Below, in pieces: positions 26,333 to 34,600 of a stretch of DNA of 64,000 bases. Origin of the DNA: Nocardia jejuensis NBRC 103114 (GTDB lineage Bacteria > Actinomycetota > Actinomycetes > Mycobacteriales > Mycobacteriaceae); assembly GCF_001613145.1 (NCBI RefSeq), contig NZ_BDBU01000002.1, positions 186,001 through 250,000 of the forward strand. The letters run 5' to 3'. The translations under genes and the position numbers were made by a program. A model generated the notes under the pieces. The model was given only the letters and a program-made list of their open reading frames with translations. It searched no databases and was not told the origin of the DNA. Numbering within the stretch: the first letter of the stretch is position 1; every line of letters begins with the position of its first letter.

Positions 26333-26488
26333 ATGATCGTCCTGGGTCTTATCCTGCTTGTCGCCGGATTCCTGCTCGGTATTTCCATCCTCACCACCCT
26401 CGGTGTCATCCTGCTCGTCGTGGGTGCGATCCTGGCGGTTCTCGGACAGGTGGGACGGCCGATCGGTGGTCGTAGTCACTACTTCTGA
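26333..26488 (+). CDS. DUF6131 small membrane protein, 51 residues
   Basis: Two hydrophobic helices (residues 2-20 and 23-39) are followed by a short polar tail ending GGRSHYF. This matches the DUF6131 mini-proteins that are widespread in mycobacteria and nocardiae, function unknown. AAAGGA (26321-26326) precedes the ATG at 26333. A SigF-like promoter upstream and a strong terminator downstream make it a single-gene stress transcript. It may affect envelope properties under stress; that is inference. Confidence 0.82.
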   Translation: MIVLGLILLVAGFLLGISILTTLGVILLVVGAILAVLGQVGRPIGGRSHYF

Positions 26489-26524
26489 TTCTGTTCTCGT
26501 ATAACGGGATTCGGGAAGTCGATG

Positions 26525-26562
26525 AATCCGGGGCGGGGGAATTCGTTCCCCCGCCCCGGATT
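26525..26562. terminator. Strong intrinsic terminator with TTCG loop
   Basis: A perfect 17-bp stem, 26525-26541 with 26546-26562, closed by the stable tetraloop TTCG. It lies between the convergent DUF6131 and antiporter genes and can serve both. Confidence 0.88.
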
Positions 26563-26611
26563 TCGCGTGTTATGCCGAGGTTGCCGCGTGTGGCCCGCCG
26601 ATCCCGCCGCG

Positions 26612-27805
26612 TCAGTTCCGTCGCTTCAGAATCGGCGTGCTCAGCGGGACCACGACGCTGTGCACGATCAGGCTGCCCATCACGACGTAGAACATCGCGG
26701 TCAGCGCCGCCTCGGCGTCGTCGGTGCCGAGCCGGTTGAAGGCGAGCAGCCCGAACACGATGGACGTGGTGCCGCGCGGACCCAGCCAGCCCACCAGCCA
26801 TCGCTGCGGCCGAGGTACGTCGGACCCCGTCAGCGACACCACGACCGGCAGCACCCGGATCACGGTGAGGGTGGCGAGTGCGAAAAGTGCCATCTCCCAG
26901 CCGAACTGGGTGAACACCACCAGTACCGACACCATGCCGAACACGAACCACATCACGATGCCGAGCACGAAACTGATGTCGTCGATGAGTTCGACCTGCA
27001 GGGCGAAGGTGGGCGACCGGCGCAGGTAGCTGTAGGTGATTCCGGCGATGAACGCGGCCACGAAGCCGTTGCCGCCGATCCCGGTGGCGGCGGCATAGGT
27101 CAGGACGGGGACGGCGGTGAGCGCGATCCGCATGGACTGCTCGCTCATCAGACCGCGACGTTCGCACCGGTTGGTCGCCCACGCCAGCACCGCGCCGATG
27201 CCGATGCCGACCAGCAGTGCCTTCAGTGCCGACGGCCCGGCGGTGCCGAGGGCATCGAGCGGGGTCTTCTCGTGGCTCAGATCCCCGGCCAGCACCAGTC
27301 CGAAGATGAAGATCGGTGAGATGATGCCGTCGTTGTAGCCACCCTCCACATTGAGTGCGTCGCGCACCCGCTGGGGGATCTTGCGATCGCGGACGATCCA
27401 GGACGCGGGCGCGAAATCGATCGGCACCACGACGCAGGCGACCACCAGCAGCACCGCCCAGGACAGACCGGGCAGCAGCCACGAGCCCACCAGGATCGCC
27501 GCGGCCAGGCTCAGCGGCATCGCGAGCAGCAGCAGTCGGCTCGCGATGCGCGGGGCTCGGCCGAACAGCCCGCCCTTGACCTCGGTGGCGTCGACGAACA
27601 ACAGGATCGCCAGGATGAGTTCGGCGATCGCGAGCGCGACATCGGTGTTGAGGGCCTCGGAGAGAGTGCCGCGCACGGTGAATCCGGTCACCACGCCCGC
27701 GACGACCATGAGGATCGGCGCGGACACCCGCCATTGCTCGAATTTGGCTGCCAGAAGCGACCAGCAGACGACGGCGAGGCAGATCGTGATCAATGGCAAG
27801 GTCAC
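26612..27805 (-). CDS. Cation:proton antiporter (CPA family)
   Basis: A 397-residue polytopic protein with about 12 helices of the NhaP/CPA1 type. Conserved stretches include LILAILLFVDATEV, CVVVPIDFAPASWIV with the acidic residue in helix 5 (PID replaces the usual ND or DD pair), EGGYNDGIISPIFIF and WLGPRGTTSIVFGLL. It exchanges Na+ or K+ for H+ across the membrane. GTG 27805 (VTLPLITICLAV) starts the first helix; the earlier ATG 27868 adds an unlikely arginine-rich stretch. It may be leaderless, as no ribosome binding site is visible. Its place beside the stress island suggests pH or salt homeostasis. Confidence 0.87.
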   Translation of the reverse strand: MTLPLITICLAVVCWSLLAAKFEQWRVSAPILMVVAGVVTGFTVRGTLSEALNTDVALAIAELILAILLFVDATEVKGGLFGRAPRIASRLLLLAMPLSLAAAILVGSWLLPGLSWAVLLVVACVVVPIDFAPASWIVRDRKIPQRVRDALNVEGGYNDGIISPIFIFGLVLAGDLSHEKTPLDALGTAGPSALKALLVGIGIGAVLAWATNRCERRGLMSEQSMRIALTAVPVLTYAAATGIGGNGFVAAFIAGITYSYLRRSPTFALQVELIDDISFVLGIVMWFVFGMVSVLVVFTQFGWEMALFALATLTVIRVLPVVVSLTGSDVPRPQRWLVGWLGPRGTTSIVFGLLAFNRLGTDDAEAALTAMFYVVMGSLIVHSVVVPLSTPILKRRN

Positions 27806-27988
27806 GCGAATATGCTGCCATATCGTGCCGGTTCTCCGAATATTTGCCGTCCACCGTGGGTGTGGCAACCCCTCGCGCCCGGCGGATCGCGTGGCTTCTA
27901 TCGGTTGATCGGCGTCGCGCGCGGGTGGGCTCGCGCGCGGCTACGTGCTCGAAGCTGGTGGCGTTCGATACACGCAGCGGGAGTGCTC

Positions 27989-29071
27989 ATGTGTTCTGCC
28001 ATCCTCGAAGTCTCCACCGCCACAGTCGATCCGGACGAATACGTCCAGGCGTTGATGCAGTGGCATTTCACCGCGGAGACGGGGAGCCCGTACTGGCTTC
28101 GCCGGGCTCGGACCCTGGACTTCGATCCGCTGACGCAGGTGCGCACCTTCGCGGATCTGGCTCGGTTTCCCAACGTCGTCAACGAGTTCCGTGATCTGGC
28201 GATCGAGGATCTGATTCCGCGCGGACTCGAGGGCGCGGATCGCGAGATCGCCGGGATCTTCGAAAGCGGCGGAACCACGGGAACTCCCAAGCGGTTCGTG
28301 ATGTTCGAACGCTGGATGGAATTCGCGCTCGGCTGGGACGAGTTCCGCTACGCGGACCTGGGACCGATGAACGTGCTGGCGATCGCTCCGAGTGGGCCAC
28401 ACATGTTCGGGGAGTTCGCGACTCGGCGCGCACGACGGCATCGGGGCGTGAAGTTCACCGTCGATCTGGATCCGCGCTGGATCAAGCGATCGATCGCGCG
28501 CGGGCAGACCGCCGAGGCGGACCGCTATGCCGAGCATCTGATCGACCAGGCGGCCGACATCCTGGCCACGCAGTCGGTCGGCATCCTGATCACCACGCCG
28601 CCGCTGCTCGAAAGACTCTCTCGCCGTGACGAGCTCGTGAAATTGGTACGCGAGAAGATCCGCTTCATCTGCTGGAGCGGCGCGCACATGGACGCCGACA
28701 CCCGGGACATCTTCCAGCAGGAGATCTTCCCCGATATCGCTCTCGTGGGCCTGTACGGGAGCACCACCATCCTCGGGATGTCCCGGGAGCGGCCCGTCGA
28801 TCCGCCCGACGGACCGGCCGTGTTCGATGCGCCCAGCCCCTACATCGCCTTCCGGGTCGTGGACCCGGCCACCGGGGCCGATGTGCGGTACGGCGAGCGC
28901 GGGCAGGTCGTGATGAACCACCTCACCAAGTACGCCCTGCTGCCCAACAACCTCGAACGGGACCTGGCCACCAAGGTCGAACCGCTCCCTGGGGCGCTGG
29001 GCTGCGCCGTGTCCGACGTCGGGCCGGTCACCGTGTTCGACGACAACGCCGTGATCGAAGGGGTGTACTGA
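27989..29071 (+). CDS. LuxE-like acyl-protein synthetase (AMP-forming)
   Basis: A 360-residue adenylate-forming enzyme close in length to LuxE. The P-loop motif is ESGGTTGTPKRF (residues 87-98), and later blocks are ITTPPLLERL, ICWSGAHMDADTR and GLYGSTTILG. It should activate a carboxylate as acyl-adenylate and pass the acyl group to a cysteine, as LuxE does in fatty acid reductase. ATG 27989 follows GGGAG. Its stop overlaps the start of the LuxC-like gene by one base (TGATG), so the two are translationally coupled and probably form one reductase complex. Confidence 0.85.
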   Translation: MCSAILEVSTATVDPDEYVQALMQWHFTAETGSPYWLRRARTLDFDPLTQVRTFADLARFPNVVNEFRDLAIEDLIPRGLEGADREIAGIFESGGTTGTPKRFVMFERWMEFALGWDEFRYADLGPMNVLAIAPSGPHMFGEFATRRARRHRGVKFTVDLDPRWIKRSIARGQTAEADRYAEHLIDQAADILATQSVGILITTPPLLERLSRRDELVKLVREKIRFICWSGAHMDADTRDIFQQEIFPDIALVGLYGSTTILGMSRERPVDPPDGPAVFDAPSPYIAFRVVDPATGADVRYGERGQVVMNHLTKYALLPNNLERDLATKVEPLPGALGCAVSDVGPVTVFDDNAVIEGVY

Positions 29072-30459
29072 TGACCGTTCGGATCGATGCCCTGGGTCCG
29101 GCGGGGGAGTACCGCTCCCGGGAGCGCAAAACGCTGATGTCCTTGTCCGGCACCGTGATCGGCGAGATCAGTCAGGTTCCGGCACTGTACGTGCGCCGGA
29201 CGCTGAGGGCCATGCGCGCGGGCGAGGTGCCGGCGCTGCCCGCCCGGCTGGCCGCCCTGGACAAGGCCGCCGAGCTGTTCACCCGCGGGCGGATCGGCGG
29301 ACTCGATCCCGATGAGTACGCCGTGCTGGTCTCGATGGCCTCGGGAGTGCCGATCGGCGTGGTGCGCCAGTCCATCGACTGGGTCGCCGATGTGCTGGCC
29401 TCGATGCGATCGACAATGGAACTGGCCATGCCGCACGGCGCGGTGAGCAGCTGGCAGGATCCGCGCACCGAGGCGGGATCGGCCGTCTGGACGCGCAAGG
29501 GGGATCTGTTCGCGGTGCACGCGGCCGGCAACACCCCTGCCGTGCACGGACTCTGGCCCGAAGCGCTCGCCCTGGGCTACAAGGTCGCGGTGCGCCCCTC
29601 GACCCGTGAACCGTTCACCGCCCACCGGTTGGTCAGCGCGTTGCGTGAGGCCGGATTCGGTTCGGCCACAGTGACTCTGCTTCCCACGGACTACGCGGCC
29701 GCGGATGTCATCGTCGCCGAGTCCGACTACGCGATCGTGTACGGCGGCCAGGATGTCGTGGACAAGTACGGCGCGGATCACCGCGTGCTGACCCAGGGGC
29801 CGGGGCGCTCCAAGATCCTCGTCACCGCCGATGTCGATTGGCGTGACCACGTGGACATGCTGGCGGGATCGGTGAGCCACCTCGGCGGCACCGCCTGCAC
29901 CTGTGCCACCGCCATTCTGGTCGAGGGCGATCCCGAACCCGTGGCGCGTGCCGTCGCCGAGAAGCTGCGCGCCATACCGACTCTCGACCCCGCGCACCCC
30001 GACGCCATCCTGTCGGTCCAACCTCTCGACACCGCCCGGGCGCTCGACGACTATCTGCACACCGTCGCTGCCGATGCGGTGCCCGTCCTGGGCGGCGACA
30101 CCATCATCGACGAATTGCCCTCCGGGGGAGCCGTTCTGCGACCGGCCGTGCATCTGGTCGACTCGAGCAAGGCCCCGCAGCTCAACGTGGAACTCCCGTT
30201 CCCGTGCGTGTGGGTGGGCCCCTGGCATCGCGACGACGGCGTCGCGCCGCTGCGCGACTCCCTCGTCCTCACCGCGCTGACCACCCGGCCCGCGCTGATC
30301 GACGCGCTGCTGGACGAGCCCACCATCACCAATCTCTACCTCGGTGACAACCCCACCACCTGGCTGCGCCCCGGCATCCCGCACGACGGCTACCTGGCCG
30401 AACACCTCATGCGCACCAAAGCCATGATCCGCACCGAACCGCGGGATCCGTCGGCATAG
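29071..30459 (+). CDS. LuxC-like acyl reductase (aldehyde-forming)
   Basis: A 462-residue NAD(P)-dependent aldehyde dehydrogenase fold related to LuxC. The probable acyl-accepting Cys276 lies in GGTACTCATAIL, with another Cys two residues on. The nucleotide-binding part includes AVHAAGNTPAVHGLWPEALALGYKV-like sequence and IVYGGQDVV. Together with the coupled LuxE-like enzyme it should reduce an activated acid to an aldehyde. No luxAB or luxD is nearby, so light production is not implied. A lipid, polyketide or aromatic acid substrate is more likely; that is inference. Confidence 0.85.
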   Translation: MTVRIDALGPAGEYRSRERKTLMSLSGTVIGEISQVPALYVRRTLRAMRAGEVPALPARLAALDKAAELFTRGRIGGLDPDEYAVLVSMASGVPIGVVRQSIDWVADVLASMRSTMELAMPHGAVSSWQDPRTEAGSAVWTRKGDLFAVHAAGNTPAVHGLWPEALALGYKVAVRPSTREPFTAHRLVSALREAGFGSATVTLLPTDYAAADVIVAESDYAIVYGGQDVVDKYGADHRVLTQGPGRSKILVTADVDWRDHVDMLAGSVSHLGGTACTCATAILVEGDPEPVARAVAEKLRAIPTLDPAHPDAILSVQPLDTARALDDYLHTVAADAVPVLGGDTIIDELPSGGAVLRPAVHLVDSSKAPQLNVELPFPCVWVGPWHRDDGVAPLRDSLVLTALTTRPALIDALLDEPTITNLYLGDNPTTWLRPGIPHDGYLAEHLMRTKAMIRTEPRDPSA

Positions 30460-30464
30460 ATCGG

Positions 30465-30495
30465 CTCGGCCCCGGGCACAGCGCCCGGGGCCGAG
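30465..30495 (+). terminator. Terminator hairpin after the luxEC-like pair
   Basis: A perfect 13-bp stem, 30465-30477 with 30483-30495, around a 5-nt loop, 6 bp after the stop codon of the LuxC-like gene. Confidence 0.82.
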
Positions 30496-30677
30496 TTGCA
30501 CCCGGATCCGCTTCGGCCACCGACCGGCCCGGAGAATCGGTCGGGGACACGCTGGTGCCCCGGCGAGTGCGTCCTCTGCCCGCGCGATGCTCGGTTCCCC
30601 TCGAACAGCGACCAGCGCCTCCCCGAGTGCTCCCGCCCGGGCCGCGACAGTGCTCGTCGTACCGTCGGGTTCGCGGG

Positions 30678-31619
30678 TCAGGCGGCCACGGCCCGATGAC
30701 CGGCCTGGGTGGCCCGGGTCATGAGACGGGTGAGGGCGTCGGTCACCCGGCGGGGGTGTTCCATGATCACCGAGTGACCCGCGCCGTCGACCAGCACGAG
30801 GTCGGAGTAGTCCACGGCGGTGGCCATGGCCAGGGAGTGTGACGGCGGGGTCATGAGATCGGCTGTGCCGCACAGGATCAGAGTGGGTATGGCGGACAGC
30901 AGGGCGAGGGTGTCGGTGCGGTCGTAGGTGGCGAAGGCGGTCAGGAAGGCGGCCATCGGGACGATCGGGGTCTGGTTGTGCATCGCGTTGGCGAGGGTCA
31001 GCAGGCGGGGGTCGTAGGTGCGCGCGCCGGAGGCGGCGGTGCGGACGATCGGGGCGAAGACCTTGCGCGCCAGCTCTTTCGCGTACTGCATCAGCGTGGG
31101 GGCGTAGCGGACGGCGGCCTGGAACACCGAGACGGCGGGGTTGCGCAGGAGCCGGCCGAATCCGGCGTCCGACAGATTCCCCGCCGCGGTCGCGATGAGG
31201 CCGACACCGGTGATGCGGGCGCCGATCTCGTGCGGGTTCTGGCTGAGGTAGGTCAGCACGGTCATGCCGCCCATCGAATGACCGACCAGCACGACCGGGC
31301 CGCTGGGCGCTACCGCGTCCAGGACGTCGCGCAGGTCGTGGCCGAGCTGTTCGAGGGTGTAGGTGCGGCGCGAGGCCGTGGCGGAATTGCCGTGGCCGCG
31401 ATGGTCGTAGCAGACGACGCGGGCGGAGGGGTACCGGCGGCGCAGGTCGTCGCGCACCTGCGTCCAGGACCCGCTGCGGCCGCAATGTCCGTGGAGCAGA
31501 ACGACTGTCAGGTCGGCGGTGTGCGGGCCGTACTCCAGGACCGTCAGCGCCACGCCGTCTCGGGTGCGGACCGCGGCACGGCGCCGCGCCGGGTGGGCGG
31601 TGGTGGTGGCGATCGACAT
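30678..31619 (-). CDS. Alpha/beta hydrolase
   Basis: A 313-residue cytoplasmic alpha/beta hydrolase. The oxyanion motif is LLHGHCGRSG near 42, the nucleophile Ser115 is in VGHSMGG, an acid candidate is in CGTADLMTPP, and the catalytic His is in DGAGHSVIMEHP. It is an esterase, lipase or epoxide-hydrolase-like enzyme of unknown substrate. It is divergent from the GlxA-like regulator across a 197-bp gap with an inverted repeat at 31707-31733, and may be its target. Confidence 0.88.
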   Translation of the reverse strand: MSIATTTAHPARRRAAVRTRDGVALTVLEYGPHTADLTVVLLHGHCGRSGSWTQVRDDLRRRYPSARVVCYDHRGHGNSATASRRTYTLEQLGHDLRDVLDAVAPSGPVVLVGHSMGGMTVLTYLSQNPHEIGARITGVGLIATAAGNLSDAGFGRLLRNPAVSVFQAAVRYAPTLMQYAKELARKVFAPIVRTAASGARTYDPRLLTLANAMHNQTPIVPMAAFLTAFATYDRTDTLALLSAIPTLILCGTADLMTPPSHSLAMATAVDYSDLVLVDGAGHSVIMEHPRRVTDALTRLMTRATQAGHRAVAA

Positions 31620-31706
31620 CGGGTGCTCCGGTTCGTGGGGGACTGGGTTCCACTCTCCGGCACGGGCGCGCCGGACAGCAGGTGCCCGAGTGGTGGGGGT
31701 GGCCGC

Positions 31707-31733
31707 CCAAGGTGGCGGAGATCGCCACCTTGG
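31707..31733. promoter_or_regulatory. Inverted repeat in divergent promoter region
   Basis: CCAAGGTGGCG (31707-31717), a 5-nt spacer, CGCCACCTTGG (31723-31733). A perfect 11-bp dyad between the hydrolase and GlxA-family regulator starts; a candidate operator. Confidence 0.6.
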
Positions 31734-31816
31734 TGAGGGGCGTGCGCGTACCGAGTGGCAGAAATCGTCATAAACATGTGCTTGCTGCCAGCGCCCGGAT
31801 CTTCGACGATCGAACC

Positions 31817-32842
31817 ATGACCTCGGTGCGAACCCCTTCGGGCGCGGACGCGCATGATGTCACCGGTGCGGATGCGCGTGAGGTCGCGATCTGGGTGTTC
31901 GACGGATGCGCGATGCTCGACGTCGCGGGCCCGGCCGACGTGCTCGCCACCGCCTCGCGGGTCAGCGCTGGCCCCGGCTACCGGATCGTGGTGGCCTCAC
32001 CCGACGGCCGGCCGGTGCGTTCGGACAGCGGGATCACGATCGGCGCGGATCTGTCGTTCGCGCAGGCCGCGGCGCGCGAGGACATCGATACGGTCCTGGT
32101 GGTGGGCGGGCTCGAGACCCTGACGGTGGCCCGCGATCCGGCTCATCTGGCGGATCTGCGCACTGCCTCGCAGCGTGCCCGCCGCACCACCGCGGTGTGC
32201 ACCGGCGCGCTGGTGCTGGCCGCGGCCGGACTGCTCGACGGCTACCGTGCCACCACGCACTGGATCAGCAGTGACTACCTGCGCAAGGGGTATCCGCGGG
32301 TCGAGGTGGAACCCGATCGGATCTTCGTGCGCGATCGGGATCGCTGGACGAGCGCGGGCGTCACCGCGGGCATCGATCTGGCGCTGGCGCTGGTCGAGGC
32401 CGATCACGACCGCGCCGTCGCGCACATGGTGGCCACCGCTCTGGTGGTCTTCGTGCGCCGCCCCGGCGGTCAGGCGCAGTTCAGCGCGCAACTGCGGGCG
32501 CAACCGGCGCGGGTGCCCGTGCTGGCCGAACTGCAGCGCTGGTTGCCCGACAATCTCGCGCAGGACGTCACCGTCGACGCGCTCGCGCGCCGGGCGGGCA
32601 TGACGCCCCGCACCTTCGCCCGCCAGTTCCGGCAGCAGACCGGAACGACCCCGGCGGTGTTCGTCGCGCAGCTGCGGGTCGAGTCGGCCAAACGGCTGCT
32701 GTGCACCACCGAACTCACCGTCGCCGCCATCGCCTCCCGGGTCGGATTCGGCAATCCCGAAACCCTGCACCGGGCGTTCACCCGTGCGCTCGGCACCACG
32801 CCGCAGCGCTACCGCGACCACTTCACCAGCAGTTCGTCATGA
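31817..32842 (+). CDS. GlxA-family transcriptional regulator (DJ-1 + AraC)
   Basis: A 341-residue regulator with an N-terminal DJ-1/PfpI-like sensor (residues 18-190; VWVFDGCAMLDVAGP-like start, VCTGALVLAAAGLL at the nucleophile elbow) and a C-terminal AraC-type double HTH (residues 245-335; VDALARRAGMTPRTFARQF and VAAIASRVGFGNPETLHRAF). Such proteins activate genes in response to small metabolites. ATG 31817 was chosen over the upstream extension. The next gene, 48 bp downstream, encodes a free-standing DJ-1 protein, and the two probably form a unit. Confidence 0.92.
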   Translation: MTSVRTPSGADAHDVTGADAREVAIWVFDGCAMLDVAGPADVLATASRVSAGPGYRIVVASPDGRPVRSDSGITIGADLSFAQAAAREDIDTVLVVGGLETLTVARDPAHLADLRTASQRARRTTAVCTGALVLAAAGLLDGYRATTHWISSDYLRKGYPRVEVEPDRIFVRDRDRWTSAGVTAGIDLALALVEADHDRAVAHMVATALVVFVRRPGGQAQFSAQLRAQPARVPVLAELQRWLPDNLAQDVTVDALARRAGMTPRTFARQFRQQTGTTPAVFVAQLRVESAKRLLCTTELTVAAIASRVGFGNPETLHRAFTRALGTTPQRYRDHFTSSSS

Positions 32843-32890
32843 TTCGCCGCCGCGCGTCGTGACTCCGCACCAGCAGCAAGGAAGCAGCGC

Positions 32891-33655
32891 ATGCAGATAG
32901 CCATCGTCGTATATCCGGGATTGACGGTGCTGGACATCATCGGTCCCTACGAGGTCCTGCGATTCATTCCGGGAGCCGAGATCCGATTCGTCTGGGCCGA
33001 GCCCGGGCCGATCATCGCCGACAGCGGCGTGCTCGCCCTCGCCGCCACGCATTCCTTCGCGGAGACCCCCGCGCCCGATATCGTGCTCATCGGCGGATCG
33101 GGTCCGGCCACCGCGGCGACGGCGGCGAATACCGAACTGCTCGACTGGCTTCGGAAGGTTCACCTCACCAGTCAGTGGACGGTGTCGGTGTGCACGGGGT
33201 CGATAATCCTGGCCAGTGCCGGGCTGCTCGAGGGGCAGCGGGCGACCAGTCACTGGTCGGGTCTGCCGCTGCTGGAGGGCCTGGGCGTCACCCCGGTCGG
33301 TGACGAGCGGATCGTGCAGAGCGGCAAGATCGTCACCGGCGCCGGGGTGTCGGCGGGGATCGACGTCGCGCTGTGGCTGGTCGGTCAGATCAGCGGTGAC
33401 GAGACCGCCAGAGCCGCACAGCTGATCATCGAATACGACCCGCAGCCGCCGTACGACTCCGGAAGCGTGGACAAGGCCGATGCCGCTGTCAAGCGCAAGG
33501 CCGCGGCCATCGTGGCGCGCGAGGGCGCGGACCTGGTGGTGAACGAGCCGTATCTGATCGGCAAGGAATCCGCGGCGATGACGCGTCTGGTGTGGAAGAC
33601 CGCGATCCACCGCATCCGTTCGCGGCGTCGCCCGATGCGAGCCCTGAAGCGCTGA
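32891..33655 (+). CDS. DJ-1/PfpI family protein (isonitrile hydratase-like)
   Basis: A 254-residue DJ-1/PfpI protein. The nucleophile is Cys101 in SVCTGSIILASAGLL, with an acidic residue near the start (LDIIGPYEVL). The layout resembles bacterial isonitrile hydratase (InhA), which turns isonitriles into N-formamides, but the family also holds glyoxalases and chaperones. It has an added C-terminal tail of about 60 residues (ending RRRPMRALKR) that is basic. It is cotranscribed with the GlxA regulator, which suggests the regulator senses a substrate or product of this enzyme. Confidence 0.84.
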   Translation: MQIAIVVYPGLTVLDIIGPYEVLRFIPGAEIRFVWAEPGPIIADSGVLALAATHSFAETPAPDIVLIGGSGPATAATAANTELLDWLRKVHLTSQWTVSVCTGSIILASAGLLEGQRATSHWSGLPLLEGLGVTPVGDERIVQSGKIVTGAGVSAGIDVALWLVGQISGDETARAAQLIIEYDPQPPYDSGSVDKADAAVKRKAAAIVAREGADLVVNEPYLIGKESAAMTRLVWKTAIHRIRSRRRPMRALKR

Positions 33656-33687
33656 GCCGCAGCCCCTTTCACGCCTGTCAACCAGAT

Positions 33688-33721
33688 CGGCCCCCACCCG
33701 GGCATACGAGGGTGGGGGCCG
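33688..33721. terminator. Bidirectional terminator
   Basis: A 12-bp perfect stem, CGGCCCCCACCC (33688-33699) with GGGTGGGGGCCG (33710-33721), and a 10-nt loop, between the convergent DJ-1 gene and the hypothetical gene ending at 33737. Confidence 0.82.
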
Positions 33722-33736
33722 CCTTGGTCGTGATCC

Positions 33737-34222
33737 CTATACGGGGATGGGAAGTTTCCGCGAGCGAGGCCGCTGTGGCGCGGGGGTGCCCTCGCTGCTG
33801 AATTCGTACTCGCCGTGCGGATTCCGCGTCACGGCGCTGTTCGGCTGTTCCGCCAGCCGGGTGCACGCGGCCTCGATCAATTCGAGTCGATCGGCCACCC
33901 CGGCGGGCGGCTCCCAGCCGTTGCCCTCCAGAGCGGCGCCGATGCCCAATGCGTCGACGCTCGCGCCGTGCGTGGCCAACAGTTCCCGCACCAACTCCAT
34001 CACCGGTTCCACCGGATCGATTTCCGCTTCGAGCATTCGTCGTTCGCGGGCGTCGGCCAGCTGATCGGAAATGCGCAGGAATCGCCAGCACTGATAGCGC
34101 AGGCTCGGATCCGGCATTTCCTCGGCATCGAGGTCGGCGAGCGCTTCGTAGTAACTGTTCAGGTTCGCCAGTACCGCCTGCGTCTCTCTGGCACGCTCGG
34201 CGACAACATCAGCGATGTGCAT
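33737..34222 (-). CDS. Hypothetical helical protein, 161 residues
   Basis: Not recognised. It is highly acidic and mostly helical: HIADVVAERARETQAVLANLN, LRYQCWRFLRISDQLADAR and EPVMELVRELLATHG. A proline-rich basic tail follows (PQRPRSRKLPIPV). There is no signal peptide or membrane helix. The ATG at 34222 is the natural start; the frame upstream to 34387 looks non-coding. The gene is alone between a terminator and a long promoter region. Confidence 0.62.
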   Translation of the reverse strand: MHIADVVAERARETQAVLANLNSYYEALADLDAEEMPDPSLRYQCWRFLRISDQLADARERRMLEAEIDPVEPVMELVRELLATHGASVDALGIGAALEGNGWEPPAGVADRLELIEAACTRLAEQPNSAVTRNPHGEYEFSSEGTPAPQRPRSRKLPIPV

Positions 34223-34600
34223 GGTCAAAGCTCCCCACGGGTGACAGCGAATGAACCGGTCGCGCGACATCCGATCACATCGAGTGCCCCATAACGGGCG
34301 AGCCACGCCGATGCCGCCGAGTGGATGGCATCGATCGCTCTCACCGAGGGCGCAGGTCGCCCCATATCCCCATGTGATGTAAGTCATAGTTTATAGCCAA
34401 CCTTTAGCTACCTTCGCTGCGAAGCTCAATTGTGTGGATGTTCTCCGGTCGAAAAGGCGTGATTCCATGCCGAATTCGCGCGGTGATCGTCACTCGACGG
34501 TGTGAATCAGTCGCTGGGTCCAGCTGGTCGGAAGGATTCAGCATGTTTCCAGTTATTGCCGATGGCAGCAATCCTGAGTCGAGAAGGGGCAATCTGCGTG
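34223..34600. other. Divergent promoter region
   Basis: About 380 bp between the leftward hypothetical gene and the rightward esterase. It is AT-richer than its surroundings around 34375-34415 (ATAGTTTATAGCCAACC), probably promoter DNA. No gene, repeat or RNA was recognised. Confidence 0.4.

Noticed and set aside
15063-30459. Bioluminescence system from the luciferase-like and LuxE/LuxC-like genes
   Set aside because: The luciferase-like enzyme is of another LLM branch, lies 12 kb away and no luxA/luxB pair is present.
28840-31728. Leftward open frame of 962 codons across the LuxE/LuxC-like genes
   Set aside because: It is a shadow of well-supported genes on the other strand, with biased composition and no domain.
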